Below, piece by piece: positions 1-5,732 of a stretch of 5,816 nt of DNA (position 1 is the first letter of the stretch; every line of letters starts with the position of its first letter). The notes under the pieces are model-generated. The model had not been told where the DNA came from and did not search any database. It saw only the letters and a program-made list of their open reading frames with translations. The position numbers were made by a program, and so were the translations under genes. The DNA lies in assembly GCA_013139395.1 (NCBI GenBank), contig WTAX01000484.1, positions 1-5,816 of the forward strand, read 5' to 3'. This stretch comes from Gammaproteobacteria bacterium. GTDB lineage: Bacteria > Pseudomonadota > Gammaproteobacteria > GRL18.

Positions 1-258
1 ACTCGTGTCGAAGATGGTGAAATGCTCAGTGTCGATGATATTATTGAAATTCTGGCAATACCATTATTAGGCGCTATTCCTGAATCAGAGTCCGTATTAC
101 AAGCATCCAATACCGGTGTCTCTATTATTTTAGATACTGAAAGCAAAGCAGGTCAGGCCTATGATGATTTAGTGGAACGCTTTCTTGGTAATGATGTGGA
201 ACACCGTTTTCTAACTCCGGAGAAAAAAGGCTTTTTCTCCCGTGTCTTTGGAGGTTAA
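1..258 (+). CDS. minD: Septum site-determining protein MinD, C-terminal part
   Basis: MinD is a membrane-associated ParA/MRP-type ATPase. It recruits MinC to the membrane and oscillates with MinE, so that FtsZ rings form only at mid-cell. The window opens inside the gene in frame 1 and shows the last 85 residues; the P-loop and switch regions lie upstream, outside the window. Visible family signatures are the stretch around [20 protein letters not shown], then [18 protein letters not shown], and the C-terminal amphipathic membrane-targeting helix [11 protein letters not shown], which closely matches KKGFLKRLFGG of Escherichia coli MinD. Two bases separate its stop from minE, so the two genes are co-transcribed; minC would be expected upstream. 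The reading frame is intact to a normal C-terminus. Identification is by recalled family sequence and gene order and is very secure. Confidence 0.97.
   Translation, partial: TRVEDGEMLSVDDIIEILAIPLLGAIPESESVLQASNTGVSIILDTESKAGQAYDDLVERFLGNDVEHRFLTPEKKGFFSRVFGG
250..255 (+). promoter_or_regulatory. minE Shine-Dalgarno inside the minD stop region
   Basis: GGAGGT is a near-perfect Shine-Dalgarno sequence and also encodes the final Gly-Gly of MinD. It is followed by the minD stop TAA and lies 5 bases before the minE ATG. This fixes the minE start and implies translational coupling of the two genes. Confidence 0.85.
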
Positions 259-260
259 TA

Positions 261-536
261 ATGGCTATTTTAGATTATTTCAGGTCAAAAAAGAAAAGAA
301 CAGCCTCACTGGCTAAAGATCGTCTGCAAATCATTGTCGCTCATCAACGAAGCGGCCATGGTCGCTCTCAGGCTGATTATCTGCCTCAACTCAAAGAAGA
401 TCTTCTAAAAGTGATCAGTAAATATGTTGATATTGATCCCAGTCAAATCAAAGTTCAACTCGATACCGATGACGACGACTGCCCTATTTTAGAACTCAAT
501 GTTGCTTTACCCGAACATGGTAGATTAATGAAATAA
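261..536 (+). CDS. minE: Cell division topological specificity factor MinE
   Basis: MinE stimulates MinD ATPase, releases MinD from the membrane and drives the pole-to-pole Min oscillation. The product is 91 residues, against 88 in Escherichia coli. Residues 1-12 ([12 protein letters not shown]) form the amphipathic membrane-targeting segment. Residues 18-28 ([11 protein letters not shown]) are the conserved MinD-contact region, which switches between helix and beta strand; R21, L22, I24 and I25 are present. Residues 40-85 carry the dimerisation and topological-specificity domain, with the conserved YLPQL, ISKYV and ILELNV blocks. The acidic DTDDDD stretch at 68-73 is somewhat longer than usual. 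The start is fixed by GGAGGT five bases upstream. It is the last gene of the min operon: the next gene, dbpA, is convergent. Confidence 0.97.
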   Translation: MAILDYFRSKKKRTASLAKDRLQIIVAHQRSGHGRSQADYLPQLKEDLLKVISKYVDIDPSQIKVQLDTDDDDCPILELNVALPEHGRLMK

Positions 537-540
537 AAAG

Positions 541-603
541 ATAACTATTCAGTCTGATACGACAAAAGCCCGATAGCTGCTGCCTGATATTAACTGAATA
601 GTG
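541..603. repeat. Inverted repeat between convergent minE and dbpA, possible terminator or small repeat element
   Basis: A perfect 10-bp inverted repeat, ACTATTCAGT (544-553) and ACTGAATAGT (593-602), encloses 39 bases. T-rich sequence follows the stem on both strands (GATGTTTATTATTATATTTTT to the right, TATCTTTTTATTT to the left), so it could end transcription of both genes. The loop is long and the stem AT-rich, unlike a classic intrinsic terminator. The left end, TAACTATTCAGT (542-553), also begins the repeat at 3571, and a variant begins the copy ending at 2128. The site may therefore be a small member of the same repeat family. AAGCC followed by CGATAGCTGCT at 566-581 weakly resembles the second half of those repeats. 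Confidence 0.5.
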
Positions 604-613
604 ATGTTTATTA

Positions 614-1996
614 TTATATTTTTCTAACTCGAAATGAACGGCCTTTTAATTGTCCGTCAGCTATTTTTCTCAGGGCATATTGAGCCACATCCCGGCTTAC
701 AGCCACATAGGATTTATTAGAGAATATTTGAATTTTCCCCACCTGTTTTCCGGCAATGCCGTCTTTGCCCGTTAATGCACCAAGAATATCACCGGGTCTG
801 ACTTTTTGCTTTTTACCACCATCAATCTGCAGTGTCACCATAGGCGGTTGATATACCGCCTTATCCAGTAAATTAATGGACGGCAGGGGTTCTGCAGCAA
901 TTGTCTGCCCTAAATAGTCTTCTAGTTTTGACAATTTAAAGTTTTCTTTATCGGTGTAAATAGTACAGGCAAAACCTTTTCTGCCTGCTCGTCCAGTACG
1001 TCCGATACGATGTACATGAACTTCAATATCACGGGCAATCTGATAGTTAATAACCGCATCCAGTGATTCGATATCCAGACCCCGTGCCGCCACATCGGTG
1101 GCAACCAGGACTGAAATACTTTTATTAACAAACTGAACCAGAGTCTGATCCCGATCTCTTTGCTCCAGATCACCATGCAATGCCATTGCACTAAAACCAT
1201 AATCACTCAGTGCATCAGCAATTTCCTGTGTTTCTATTTTTGTATTACAAAACACCACTGCCGATTCAGGACGATAGTGCTGTAATAATAAGCGAACTAC
1301 GGTCAGGCGGTGGGCATTATCTTTTGCCTTAAATAAATGCTGCGCAATAGTGGAGTTATCATGCATCGAAGCCACTTCAACCATTACAGGCTGCTGCATA
1401 ATACGTTTTGCAACCGATTTAATCTGGTTGGGAAAAGTTGCACTAAACATCAGCGTTTGTCTCTGGGCGGGTATCTGGTCGATAATAGCATCCAGAGCTG
1501 ACTGAAAGCCCATCTCTAACATGCGATCAGCTTCATCCAAAATAAGCAGGTTCACATTGTCTAATTTCAATGTGCCTTTACCCAGGTGATCTTCAATTCG
1601 ACCAGGCGTACCAACAATAACATGGGCACCATGCTCTAAAGACCCAACCTGAGGTCCAAAAGGCATACCACCACAAAGTGTCAACACTTTAATATTATGA
1701 ATAGAGCGCCCTAATTTTCGAATTTCTTTGGCTACCTGATCAGCCAGTTCACGGGTCGGGCAGAGAATCAATGATTGGATGCGAAAGCGTTTAACTTCCA
1801 GTTTTTCTAAAAGTCCCAATCCAAAAGCGGCAGTTTTTCCTGAACCGGTTTGCCCCTGAGCAATCACATCTTTGCCATTTAAAATATGCGGTAAGCTCCT
1901 GGCCTGAATTGGAGTCATGGACTGATAACCAAGAGACGTCAGATTCTTGAGTAAAGCAGGATGCAATTTAAGTGTTGAAAAATCAGTTTGACTCAA
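614..1996 (-). CDS. dbpA: ATP-dependent RNA helicase DbpA
   Basis: This is a DEAD-box RNA helicase that, in the DbpA family, is activated by hairpin 92 of 23S rRNA and acts in 50S subunit assembly. Residue numbers are for a 460-aa protein, close to the 457 aa of Escherichia coli. Motifs in order: Q motif (TPIQ, ~28-31), I GQTGSGKT (48-55), Ia PTREL (80-84), Ib TPGR (130-133), II DEAD (154-157), III SAT (185-187), IV VFCNT (248-252), V ATDVAARGLDI (299-309) and VI HRIGRTGRAG (329-338). The C-terminal RRM-like DbpA domain (~386-460, with RPGDILGALTGKDGIAG) separates it from other DEAD-box helicases. I prefer the TTG at 1996. It has AAAGGA 8 bases upstream, and translation then begins at LSQTDFSTL, matching the MTAFSTL start in E. 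coli. A TTG at 2053 would add 19 unrelated residues without a Shine-Dalgarno. All motifs are intact. Confidence 0.95.
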   Translation of the reverse strand: MSQTDFSTLKLHPALLKNLTSLGYQSMTPIQARSLPHILNGKDVIAQGQTGSGKTAAFGLGLLEKLEVKRFRIQSLILCPTRELADQVAKEIRKLGRSIHNIKVLTLCGGMPFGPQVGSLEHGAHVIVGTPGRIEDHLGKGTLKLDNVNLLILDEADRMLEMGFQSALDAIIDQIPAQRQTLMFSATFPNQIKSVAKRIMQQPVMVEVASMHDNSTIAQHLFKAKDNAHRLTVVRLLLQHYRPESAVVFCNTKIETQEIADALSDYGFSAMALHGDLEQRDRDQTLVQFVNKSISVLVATDVAARGLDIESLDAVINYQIARDIEVHVHRIGRTGRAGRKGFACTIYTDKENFKLSKLEDYLGQTIAAEPLPSINLLDKAVYQPPMVTLQIDGGKKQKVRPGDILGALTGKDGIAGKQVGKIQIFSNKSYVAVSRDVAQYALRKIADGQLKGRSFRVRKI

Positions 1997-2039
1997 GGGA
2001 ATTGTCCTTTGTAATAGGTAAATAGTTGCTAAATCGGGA

Positions 2040-2069
2040 AGGATAACATTCAAACAGGGTTGCTGTCAC
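2040..2069 (-). promoter_or_regulatory. Candidate sigma70 promoter for dbpA
   Basis: On the minus strand GTGACA (2069-2064) and TATCCT (2045-2040) are separated by 18 bases. Transcription would start near 2033, giving a leader of roughly 37 bases to the TTG at 1996. It would exclude the upstream TTG at 2053 as a start. The match is moderate (5 of 6 and 4 of 6), so this is an inference. The -35 box lies just beyond the outer end of the repeat at 2077-2128. Confidence 0.35.
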
Positions 2070-2076
2070 AAAAAGA

Positions 2077-2128
2077 AGTGACTATAGGCTTATCAAATGT
2101 TATTTAGAAATACACGCTGAGTAGTTAC
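2077..2128 (-). repeat. Copy A of a ~50-bp repeat, downstream of the cyclase gene
   Basis: Read on the minus strand from 2128, this begins GTAACTACTCAGC and continues to CACT at 2080-2077. It aligns with the plus-strand copy at 3571-3620 with 43 of 50 aligned bases identical and one 2-base gap. Identical blocks are GTGTATTTCTAAATAAC (2115-2099) and TAAGCCTAT (2092-2084). It starts 14 bases after the cyclase stop codon and ends just upstream of the candidate dbpA promoter. No open reading frame lies in it. Confidence 0.75.
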
Positions 2129-2142
2129 TTATTTTTTAGAAT

Positions 2143-3423
2143 TTAATCGTGATTGATACTCTTCGGGTTATTACCGACAGAGCAAACTTTGTAGTTATTT
2201 TTACCTGTCTTTTTCACATCATACATAGCCGTGTCTGAATTTTTGATCAGCTCATCAATAGTTTCACCATGTTTAGGATACAAAGCAATACCGATACTAC
2301 TGCCGATCCGGCATTGTTGTCCCAAAATATCAAACGGCTCTGAGAGAGTTGAAATAATCTTTTCAGCAATAATATTAACAACCTTATCGTCCGTAAAATT
2401 CGATATAATCAAGGTAAACTCGTCACCACCAAGGCGAAAGAGTGCATCTTCATCTCTGAGCACTGTTTTCAGTCTGCTGGCCACTTGTCTGAGCAATTCA
2501 TCACCACAATCATGTCCATAAGTATCATTTACGGCTTTAAATCCATCTAAATCAATAAAAAATAACCCTACTGACAACTGAGTTCTATTAACCTGTTTAA
2601 TTGCCTGCTCAAGCAATACCATAAATAAGGCCCGATTGGGTAGTTTTGTTAAGGAGTCATAATTAGCAATATATTCTAATTTTTTGTTCGAGTCCTGCAG
2701 CTCTCTGGTTCTTTCTATTACAATATCTTCTAAATCATCTTTATTCTTTTTTAACGTCCTGACATAGTAAGTAAAGCGAATACTGACAATAATACCAATA
2801 ATGATACTAATCAGACTACCGAAAATCGTTGTTAAGCCTAGATCTCTTTGCGTATTTTCAAACAAGGCACGTGCATTGTCCATTGCATGCTTTGAACTTT
2901 CACTTTCATAGGCAATGATTTCATCAAGGTGTTTTAGTGCTTCCACTTGATTGGGCGAGACTTTATCAATTAACAGTTTACGTGCATCTATCGTACGCCC
3001 CTCCTGTATTAACCTAATCACCTCACGTTGTTCGGGTACCACAGAACGTGCATACTCTCGATGTACCTCTAATAATTGAGCTTCTTTATCCGATAAATTG
3101 GTTTCTAATAATTGCTTTCTCATCACTAAAAAGTGACTTCCCAGTTGTTGAAAATCCATCAATAAACTATCCAGCTCAAAAGCATCTTCTGTATTGAGCA
3201 TGGTAAACAAAATGGGGGCTCGCTCTCTGGAAATGACACGCATTTTCTGTACTAATTCCATACGCACATTATAAACATCAACCACCTGTTCAAATTCTAC
3301 TTTTACCTCATTAAAACGCCAGATAGATAATATAGCTTGTATTAACATCATCATAATAATAATACCGAAGCTAATAGCAATACTATTAGAAATTATTGAC
3401 TGCTTAATTTTTGAAAAATTCAT
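2143..3423 (-). CDS. Membrane-bound diguanylate cyclase with a periplasmic helical sensor domain
   Basis: GGDEF proteins make cyclic di-GMP from two GTP, the second messenger for biofilm and motility choices. The 426-aa product has TM1 at ~14-35, a mostly helical periplasmic region at ~37-195 resembling a four-helix-bundle (4HB_MCP-like) sensor, TM2 at ~197-217, a charged coiled-coil linker at ~222-252, and a GGDEF domain at ~253-413. The domain looks active. It has GGDEF at 332-336, metal-site D291 in FFIDLDGF, and N299 and D308 in NDTYGHDCGDE, equivalent to N335 and D344 of PleD. RDED at 323-326, five residues before GGDEF, fits the RxxD product-inhibition site. There is no EAL domain. The ATG at 3423 has only a weak purine-rich stretch upstream (CAAAGACATC). 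The gene is divergent from the rhodanese-like gene and lies between two opposed repeats. The ligand cannot be inferred. Confidence 0.93.
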   Translation of the reverse strand: MNFSKIKQSIISNSIAISFGIIIMMMLIQAILSIWRFNEVKVEFEQVVDVYNVRMELVQKMRVISRERAPILFTMLNTEDAFELDSLLMDFQQLGSHFLVMRKQLLETNLSDKEAQLLEVHREYARSVVPEQREVIRLIQEGRTIDARKLLIDKVSPNQVEALKHLDEIIAYESESSKHAMDNARALFENTQRDLGLTTIFGSLISIIIGIIVSIRFTYYVRTLKKNKDDLEDIVIERTRELQDSNKKLEYIANYDSLTKLPNRALFMVLLEQAIKQVNRTQLSVGLFFIDLDGFKAVNDTYGHDCGDELLRQVASRLKTVLRDEDALFRLGGDEFTLIISNFTDDKVVNIIAEKIISTLSEPFDILGQQCRIGSSIGIALYPKHGETIDELIKNSDTAMYDVKKTGKNNYKVCSVGNNPKSINHD

Positions 3424-3472
3424 TAAATGATGTCTTTGACTATAATCGTTTCAGGTAGCACAGCTTTTTTGT

Positions 3473-3495
3473 GATGCATTTAGATTAAATGAATC
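3473..3495. promoter_or_regulatory. Imperfect palindrome upstream of the cyclase gene
   Basis: GATgCATTTA, a GAT spacer and TAAATGaATC form a 23-bp dyad with 9 of 10 arm positions paired. It lies 50 bases upstream of the cyclase ATG in the 261-bp divergent gap (3424-3684). Its size and symmetry suit a dimeric repressor or activator site, but the AT-rich background makes chance symmetry possible. The rest of the gap is AT-rich, with TATAAT-like strings (3441-3446 and 3510-3515) without convincing -35 partners, a run of nine or so T at 3515-3523, and repeat copy B. Confidence 0.3.
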
Positions 3496-3570
3496 ATTCT
3501 TACTTATACTATAATTTTTTTTTCTTATTAGGATAGTACAGATTATAGAAATTATCATATTTAATTTAAG

Positions 3571-3620
3571 GTAACTATTCAGTGTATTTCTAAATAACGC
3601 TTATTAAGCCTATGGCCACT
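3571..3620 (+). repeat. Copy B of the ~50-bp repeat, upstream of the cyclase gene
   Basis: It begins GTAACTATTCAGTG and ends TATGGCCACT, and is the inverted counterpart of 2077-2128 (43 of 50 aligned bases identical, one 2-base gap). The two copies thus bracket the cyclase gene with their GTAACTA ends facing inward. Within it AAATAAC (3592-3598) can pair with GTTATTT (3626-3632) just outside, and AATAA-CGC-TTATT (3593-3605) is a small palindrome. A TTGACA box follows 10 bases after its end. Confidence 0.75.
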
Positions 3621-3630
3621 AATGTGTTAT

Positions 3631-3659
3631 TTGACAAAATAAAGTTTATGTACTAAAAA
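3631..3659 (+). promoter_or_regulatory. Candidate sigma70 promoter for the rhodanese-like gene
   Basis: A perfect TTGACA (3631-3636) is followed after 17 bases by TAAAAA (3654-3659, 4 of 6 matches to TATAAT). Transcription would begin near 3666, giving a leader of about 20 bases that still contains the GGAG Shine-Dalgarno at 3676-3679. The -35 box lies just outside repeat copy B. Confidence 0.45.
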
Positions 3660-3684
3660 TTAAAGGATATCCAATGGAGAGAAT

Positions 3685-4548
3685 ATGAAAAACATAATTA
3701 TTATCTTTTTATCCTTTTTTTTAACATTAAGTTTACCAGGTGCTCATGCAGAAAGCACAGATAACACATCAGATAAACTTTATCCCAATCGTAAATTTTA
3801 CCCCCAGCTCAGTTATATTTCAACGAAAGAGATGGTCAATGCAGTTAAAGTGGGAAAATACAATGTTATAGATGCCAGGCCAGCGCTTGGATACCAAACA
3901 TTGCATATTAAAGAAGCTGATAATTTTTCTGCCAATGACAAACAGTTTAGTGAAAAAATAACGGCTCTTATCAATAAAAATAACAAGCCGATTGTATTTT
4001 ATTGTGGTGGATTAGCCTGTTTAAAAAGTTATAAAGCGAGTGTAAAAGCAATTAAAGAATTACAGGATAAAGAAATTAAGCGGGATGTTTTTACCTATGA
4101 CTCAGGTATCAGTGCTTTTGCTCATGCAAGTCCTGATTGGGTGTTAAAAAACGGTAAAGAGATATCTCCGGAGAATCCCCTTCTGGATATGGCAAAAATT
4201 AAAAAACATGCTAAAAATGCAGAGGACTTTACTAATTCAATTAATATAGATGAATATAATCAATATATTATTTTAGATGTAAGAGAAAAACAGCAGAGTA
4301 TGCTGAGAAAATTATTTATGTTTAAAAGGGAAAAGAAAATTACTGTTTATGAGCCTGAAAAATTAATCAAATTCCTAAATAAGGTAAAGAGTTCAGATCA
4401 AACATTAATGGTGTATGGCTCTGTAGAAAAACAAATCGAATCAATATACCCATTAATCACAACATCAGGGATAAAAAAATGGTTTTATCTTGAAGGTGGT
4501 GAAGTTGCTTACAGTCAGTATATGATCAACAAGCATGTAAAAAACTAA
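3685..4548 (+). CDS. Exported tandem rhodanese-like protein with a degenerate second domain
   Basis: Rhodanese domains carry sulfane sulfur as a Cys persulfide; inactive copies often act as binding or regulatory domains. The 287-aa product starts with a Sec-type signal peptide (MKN, hydrophobic core 4-18, likely cleavage after AHA at 20-22), so it should act in the periplasm. Domain 1 (~43-155) has YNVIDARPALGYQTLHIKEADNF in two adjoining stretches (59-81) and an active-site loop with C107 in VFYCGGLACLKSY (104-116). A second Cys, C112, sits in the same loop. Domain 2 (~185-283) keeps IILDVRE (195-201) and the closing WFYLEGGEVAY (266-276). Where the Cys is expected it reads VYGSVEKQ (243-250), with Gly at 245, so it is probably inactive. 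GGAG lies five bases before the ATG. The gene is more A-rich than dbpA. Substrate is unknown; sulfur handling is inferred from the fold only. Confidence 0.85.
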   Translation: MKNIIIIFLSFFLTLSLPGAHAESTDNTSDKLYPNRKFYPQLSYISTKEMVNAVKVGKYNVIDARPALGYQTLHIKEADNFSANDKQFSEKITALINKNNKPIVFYCGGLACLKSYKASVKAIKELQDKEIKRDVFTYDSGISAFAHASPDWVLKNGKEISPENPLLDMAKIKKHAKNAEDFTNSINIDEYNQYIILDVREKQQSMLRKLFMFKREKKITVYEPEKLIKFLNKVKSSDQTLMVYGSVEKQIESIYPLITTSGIKKWFYLEGGEVAYSQYMINKHVKN

Positions 4549-4607
4549 ATAGTATCCATCCATTTATTGAGCTTTAACTTCCCCCTTACCTGACATGCAG
4601 CAGCTCG

Positions 4608-4640
4608 AACATAATATGACAGACACTGTTAGATTATGTT
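4608..4640. repeat. 33-bp interrupted palindrome after the rhodanese-like gene
   Basis: AACATAAT (4608-4615) and ACAG (4619-4622) pair with CTGT (4626-4629) and ATTATGTT (4633-4640), giving 12 base pairs with symmetrical 3-base bulges (ATG and TAG) and a 3-base loop. The T-run that follows (4651-4655) is ten bases away, so it is not a canonical intrinsic terminator. It may end transcription weakly, protect the mRNA 3' end or bind a dimeric protein. Confidence 0.45.
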
Positions 4641-4674
4641 AAAACTGCTATTTTTATGGGTGTAGTTCTTTTAA

Positions 4675-4787
4675 TTCGACGTTAATATTTTAAACATATT
4701 AGGCGAATAAATTCGCCCCTACCTTATAGAATTCGGTCCTGTAGGGGCGAATTTATTCGCCTAAACTTGTTATTTACCATCGTCGAA
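4675..4787. repeat. Palindromic intergenic element with nested inverted repeats, MITE/REP-like
   Basis: A perfect 24-bp inverted repeat at 4699-4722 and 4741-4764 (core AGGCGAATAAATTCGCCCCT) surrounds an 18-base loop. Each arm also contains its own palindrome: GGCGAAT-AA-ATTCGCC (4702-4717) and GGCGAAT-TT-ATTCGCC (4746-4761). The DNA can therefore form either one long hairpin or two short ones. Outer ends TTCGACG (4675-4681) and CGTCGAA (4781-4787) are also inverted, suggesting a ~113-bp unit with terminal repeats. It lies in the 297-bp gap between convergent genes (4549-4845), where it could act as a two-way terminator. No coding potential was seen. The GGGGCGAAT/ATTCGCC form resembles dispersed palindromes I recall from several bacterial genomes; this was not verified. 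The rest of the gap holds only the 4608-4640 palindrome. Confidence 0.8.
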
Positions 4788-4845
4788 GCAAAGGAACTCC
4801 ATTCACAATAATTTTTTAGTTCTACTACGTTGATAAAAGGTCAAT

Positions 4846-5457
4846 TTAGAAAAGACATATAAGATAGATCAATAAACTGGTAATCAATGCAATCAACAGA
4901 GCCCTAAATCCAGCCCACAACCAAAAACTATCACTAATACTTCCTATAAATACTCCCAAAAAGAAAATTAGAATAAAAGCAACCAACACAGCCGTTTCAA
5001 TAGGGTAAGTTATCAATTCAGGTTGCCACTGTGCCAACCCCAGCGGCATCATAATTATCAGCGAAAAAATTAAAGGTGCGAGACCGTTTACTACAGCAAT
5101 AATAAAAGGCATGAAACGTGTTGCCTGACCATGTGCAGAATCCTGCAGGTCAGCAATCATGGCATCCTCAAGTTCTTTTAGTTCCTTTTTCTTTTCTGCT
5201 GACTCACTGATATAAGCACTACTAACACCACTAACTGATAACGCAATGGCCGCTCCCAGACAAGCAGTGAGAACTATATGCAGCACCACGTCATCATTGC
5301 TGAAATAAAATCCAATTAATAAACCCAGCATGGTGAGTGCACCATCGAAACCATTGACCACAAAGTAGCGACGCACAATAAGGTCAGATTGGGAAATACT
5401 AAATAGCAGCTGAAATTGTTTAAGCATCGGTCTGCGTAGATGAATCCTCTGATCCAT
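4846..5457 (-). CDS. VIT1/CCC1-family divalent metal transporter
   Basis: VIT1/CCC1 proteins move Fe2+ or Mn2+ out of the cytosol in exchange for protons; bacterial members are expected to export across the inner membrane. The 203-aa product has five hydrophobic segments at about 31-53, 57-81, 114-138, 154-175 and 183-203, the usual VIT1 number. TM1 carries the hallmark FVVNGFDGALTMLGLLIG (32-49), whose D39 corresponds to the conserved TM1 Asp. The loop between TM2 and TM3 (82-113) is rich in Glu and Asp (E85, E88, E92, E95, E97, D98), like the cytosolic metal-binding helices but shorter than in plant or yeast proteins. There is no ferritin-like domain. The ATG at 5457 has GGAG only 3 bases upstream. 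An ATG at 5427, which removes ten residues, is an alternative without a clear Shine-Dalgarno. Either start overlaps the upstream DUF211 gene. Metal choice is not determinable. Confidence 0.85.
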   Translation of the reverse strand: MDQRIHLRRPMLKQFQLLFSISQSDLIVRRYFVVNGFDGALTMLGLLIGFYFSNDDVVLHIVLTACLGAAIALSVSGVSSAYISESAEKKKELKELEDAMIADLQDSAHGQATRFMPFIIAVVNGLAPLIFSLIIMMPLGLAQWQPELITYPIETAVLVAFILIFFLGVFIGSISDSFWLWAGFRALLIALITSLLIYLICLF

Positions 5458-5719
5458 TCACTCCAATGACATCTACTTCATCTATGCTGTGAATTGATCC
5501 ACCCATGGTGCTTATCGCATCAGAAACATCGTCAAAGGGAATACTCATATTTTCAGATTCGACAATAATAATGACCGTCTCAGTTTTTTCATCGACTTCA
5601 AGCACTTTGAAGTTAAACCGGCAACCTGGACATTTTTCAGCCAGCTGCATAGAAAATTCAAGCCCATTGGGTGAGTGCGGTTTCAGAACATCCAGAACGA
5701 TTCGCTGTATTTTTACCAT
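5420..5719 (-). CDS. DUF211 family protein
   Basis: DUF211 is a small family with a ferredoxin-like alpha/beta fold, known mainly from archaea and without an established function. The 99-aa product shows the family pattern: MVKIQRIVLDVLKPHSPN at the start, an LEF helix, a central strand VLEVDEKTETVIIIVE (39-54), the FDDVSDAISTMGG helix (62-74) and the signature GGSIHSIDEVDVIG (73-86). Residues 30-33 are CPGC, a CxxC pair that might bind metal or form a disulfide. I do not recall this as a general family feature. The Ser/Thr/Asp-rich tail (89-99) is encoded where the gene overlaps the transporter start by 38 bases. The upstream Shine-Dalgarno is weak (GAGTGA about 8 bases before the ATG). Tight overlap with a VIT1-type transporter suggests an accessory or sensory role in metal efflux; this is inference. 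Confidence 0.85.
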   Translation of the reverse strand: MVKIQRIVLDVLKPHSPNGLEFSMQLAEKCPGCRFNFKVLEVDEKTETVIIIVESENMSIPFDDVSDAISTMGGSIHSIDEVDVIGVNGSEDSSTQTDA

Positions 5720-5732
5720 TATTACATCACTC

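Noticed and set aside
922..1206. 94-codon minus-strand open frame
   Set aside because: It lies entirely within dbpA in another frame, and its Trp-, Met- and Ile-rich translation resembles no protein family; a shadow frame.
2051..2053. TTG as the dbpA start, giving 479 residues
   Set aside because: It has no Shine-Dalgarno, adds 19 residues absent from E. coli DbpA, and is less well supported than the TTG at 1996.
542..2128. A transposon carrying dbpA between TAACTATTCAG and CTGAGTAGTTA ends
   Set aside because: dbpA looks like a normal housekeeping gene with no transposase, and the shared ends are better explained as members of a dispersed repeat family.
2231..2521. 96-codon plus-strand open frame
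   Set aside because: It is antisense to the conserved GGDEF domain, and its Ser/Cys-rich translation is typical of a shadow frame.
3436..3446. TTGAC next to a perfect TATAAT on the plus strand
   Set aside because: The two strings are adjacent with no spacer and so cannot form a -35/-10 pair; TATAAT-like strings are expected by chance in this AT-rich gap.
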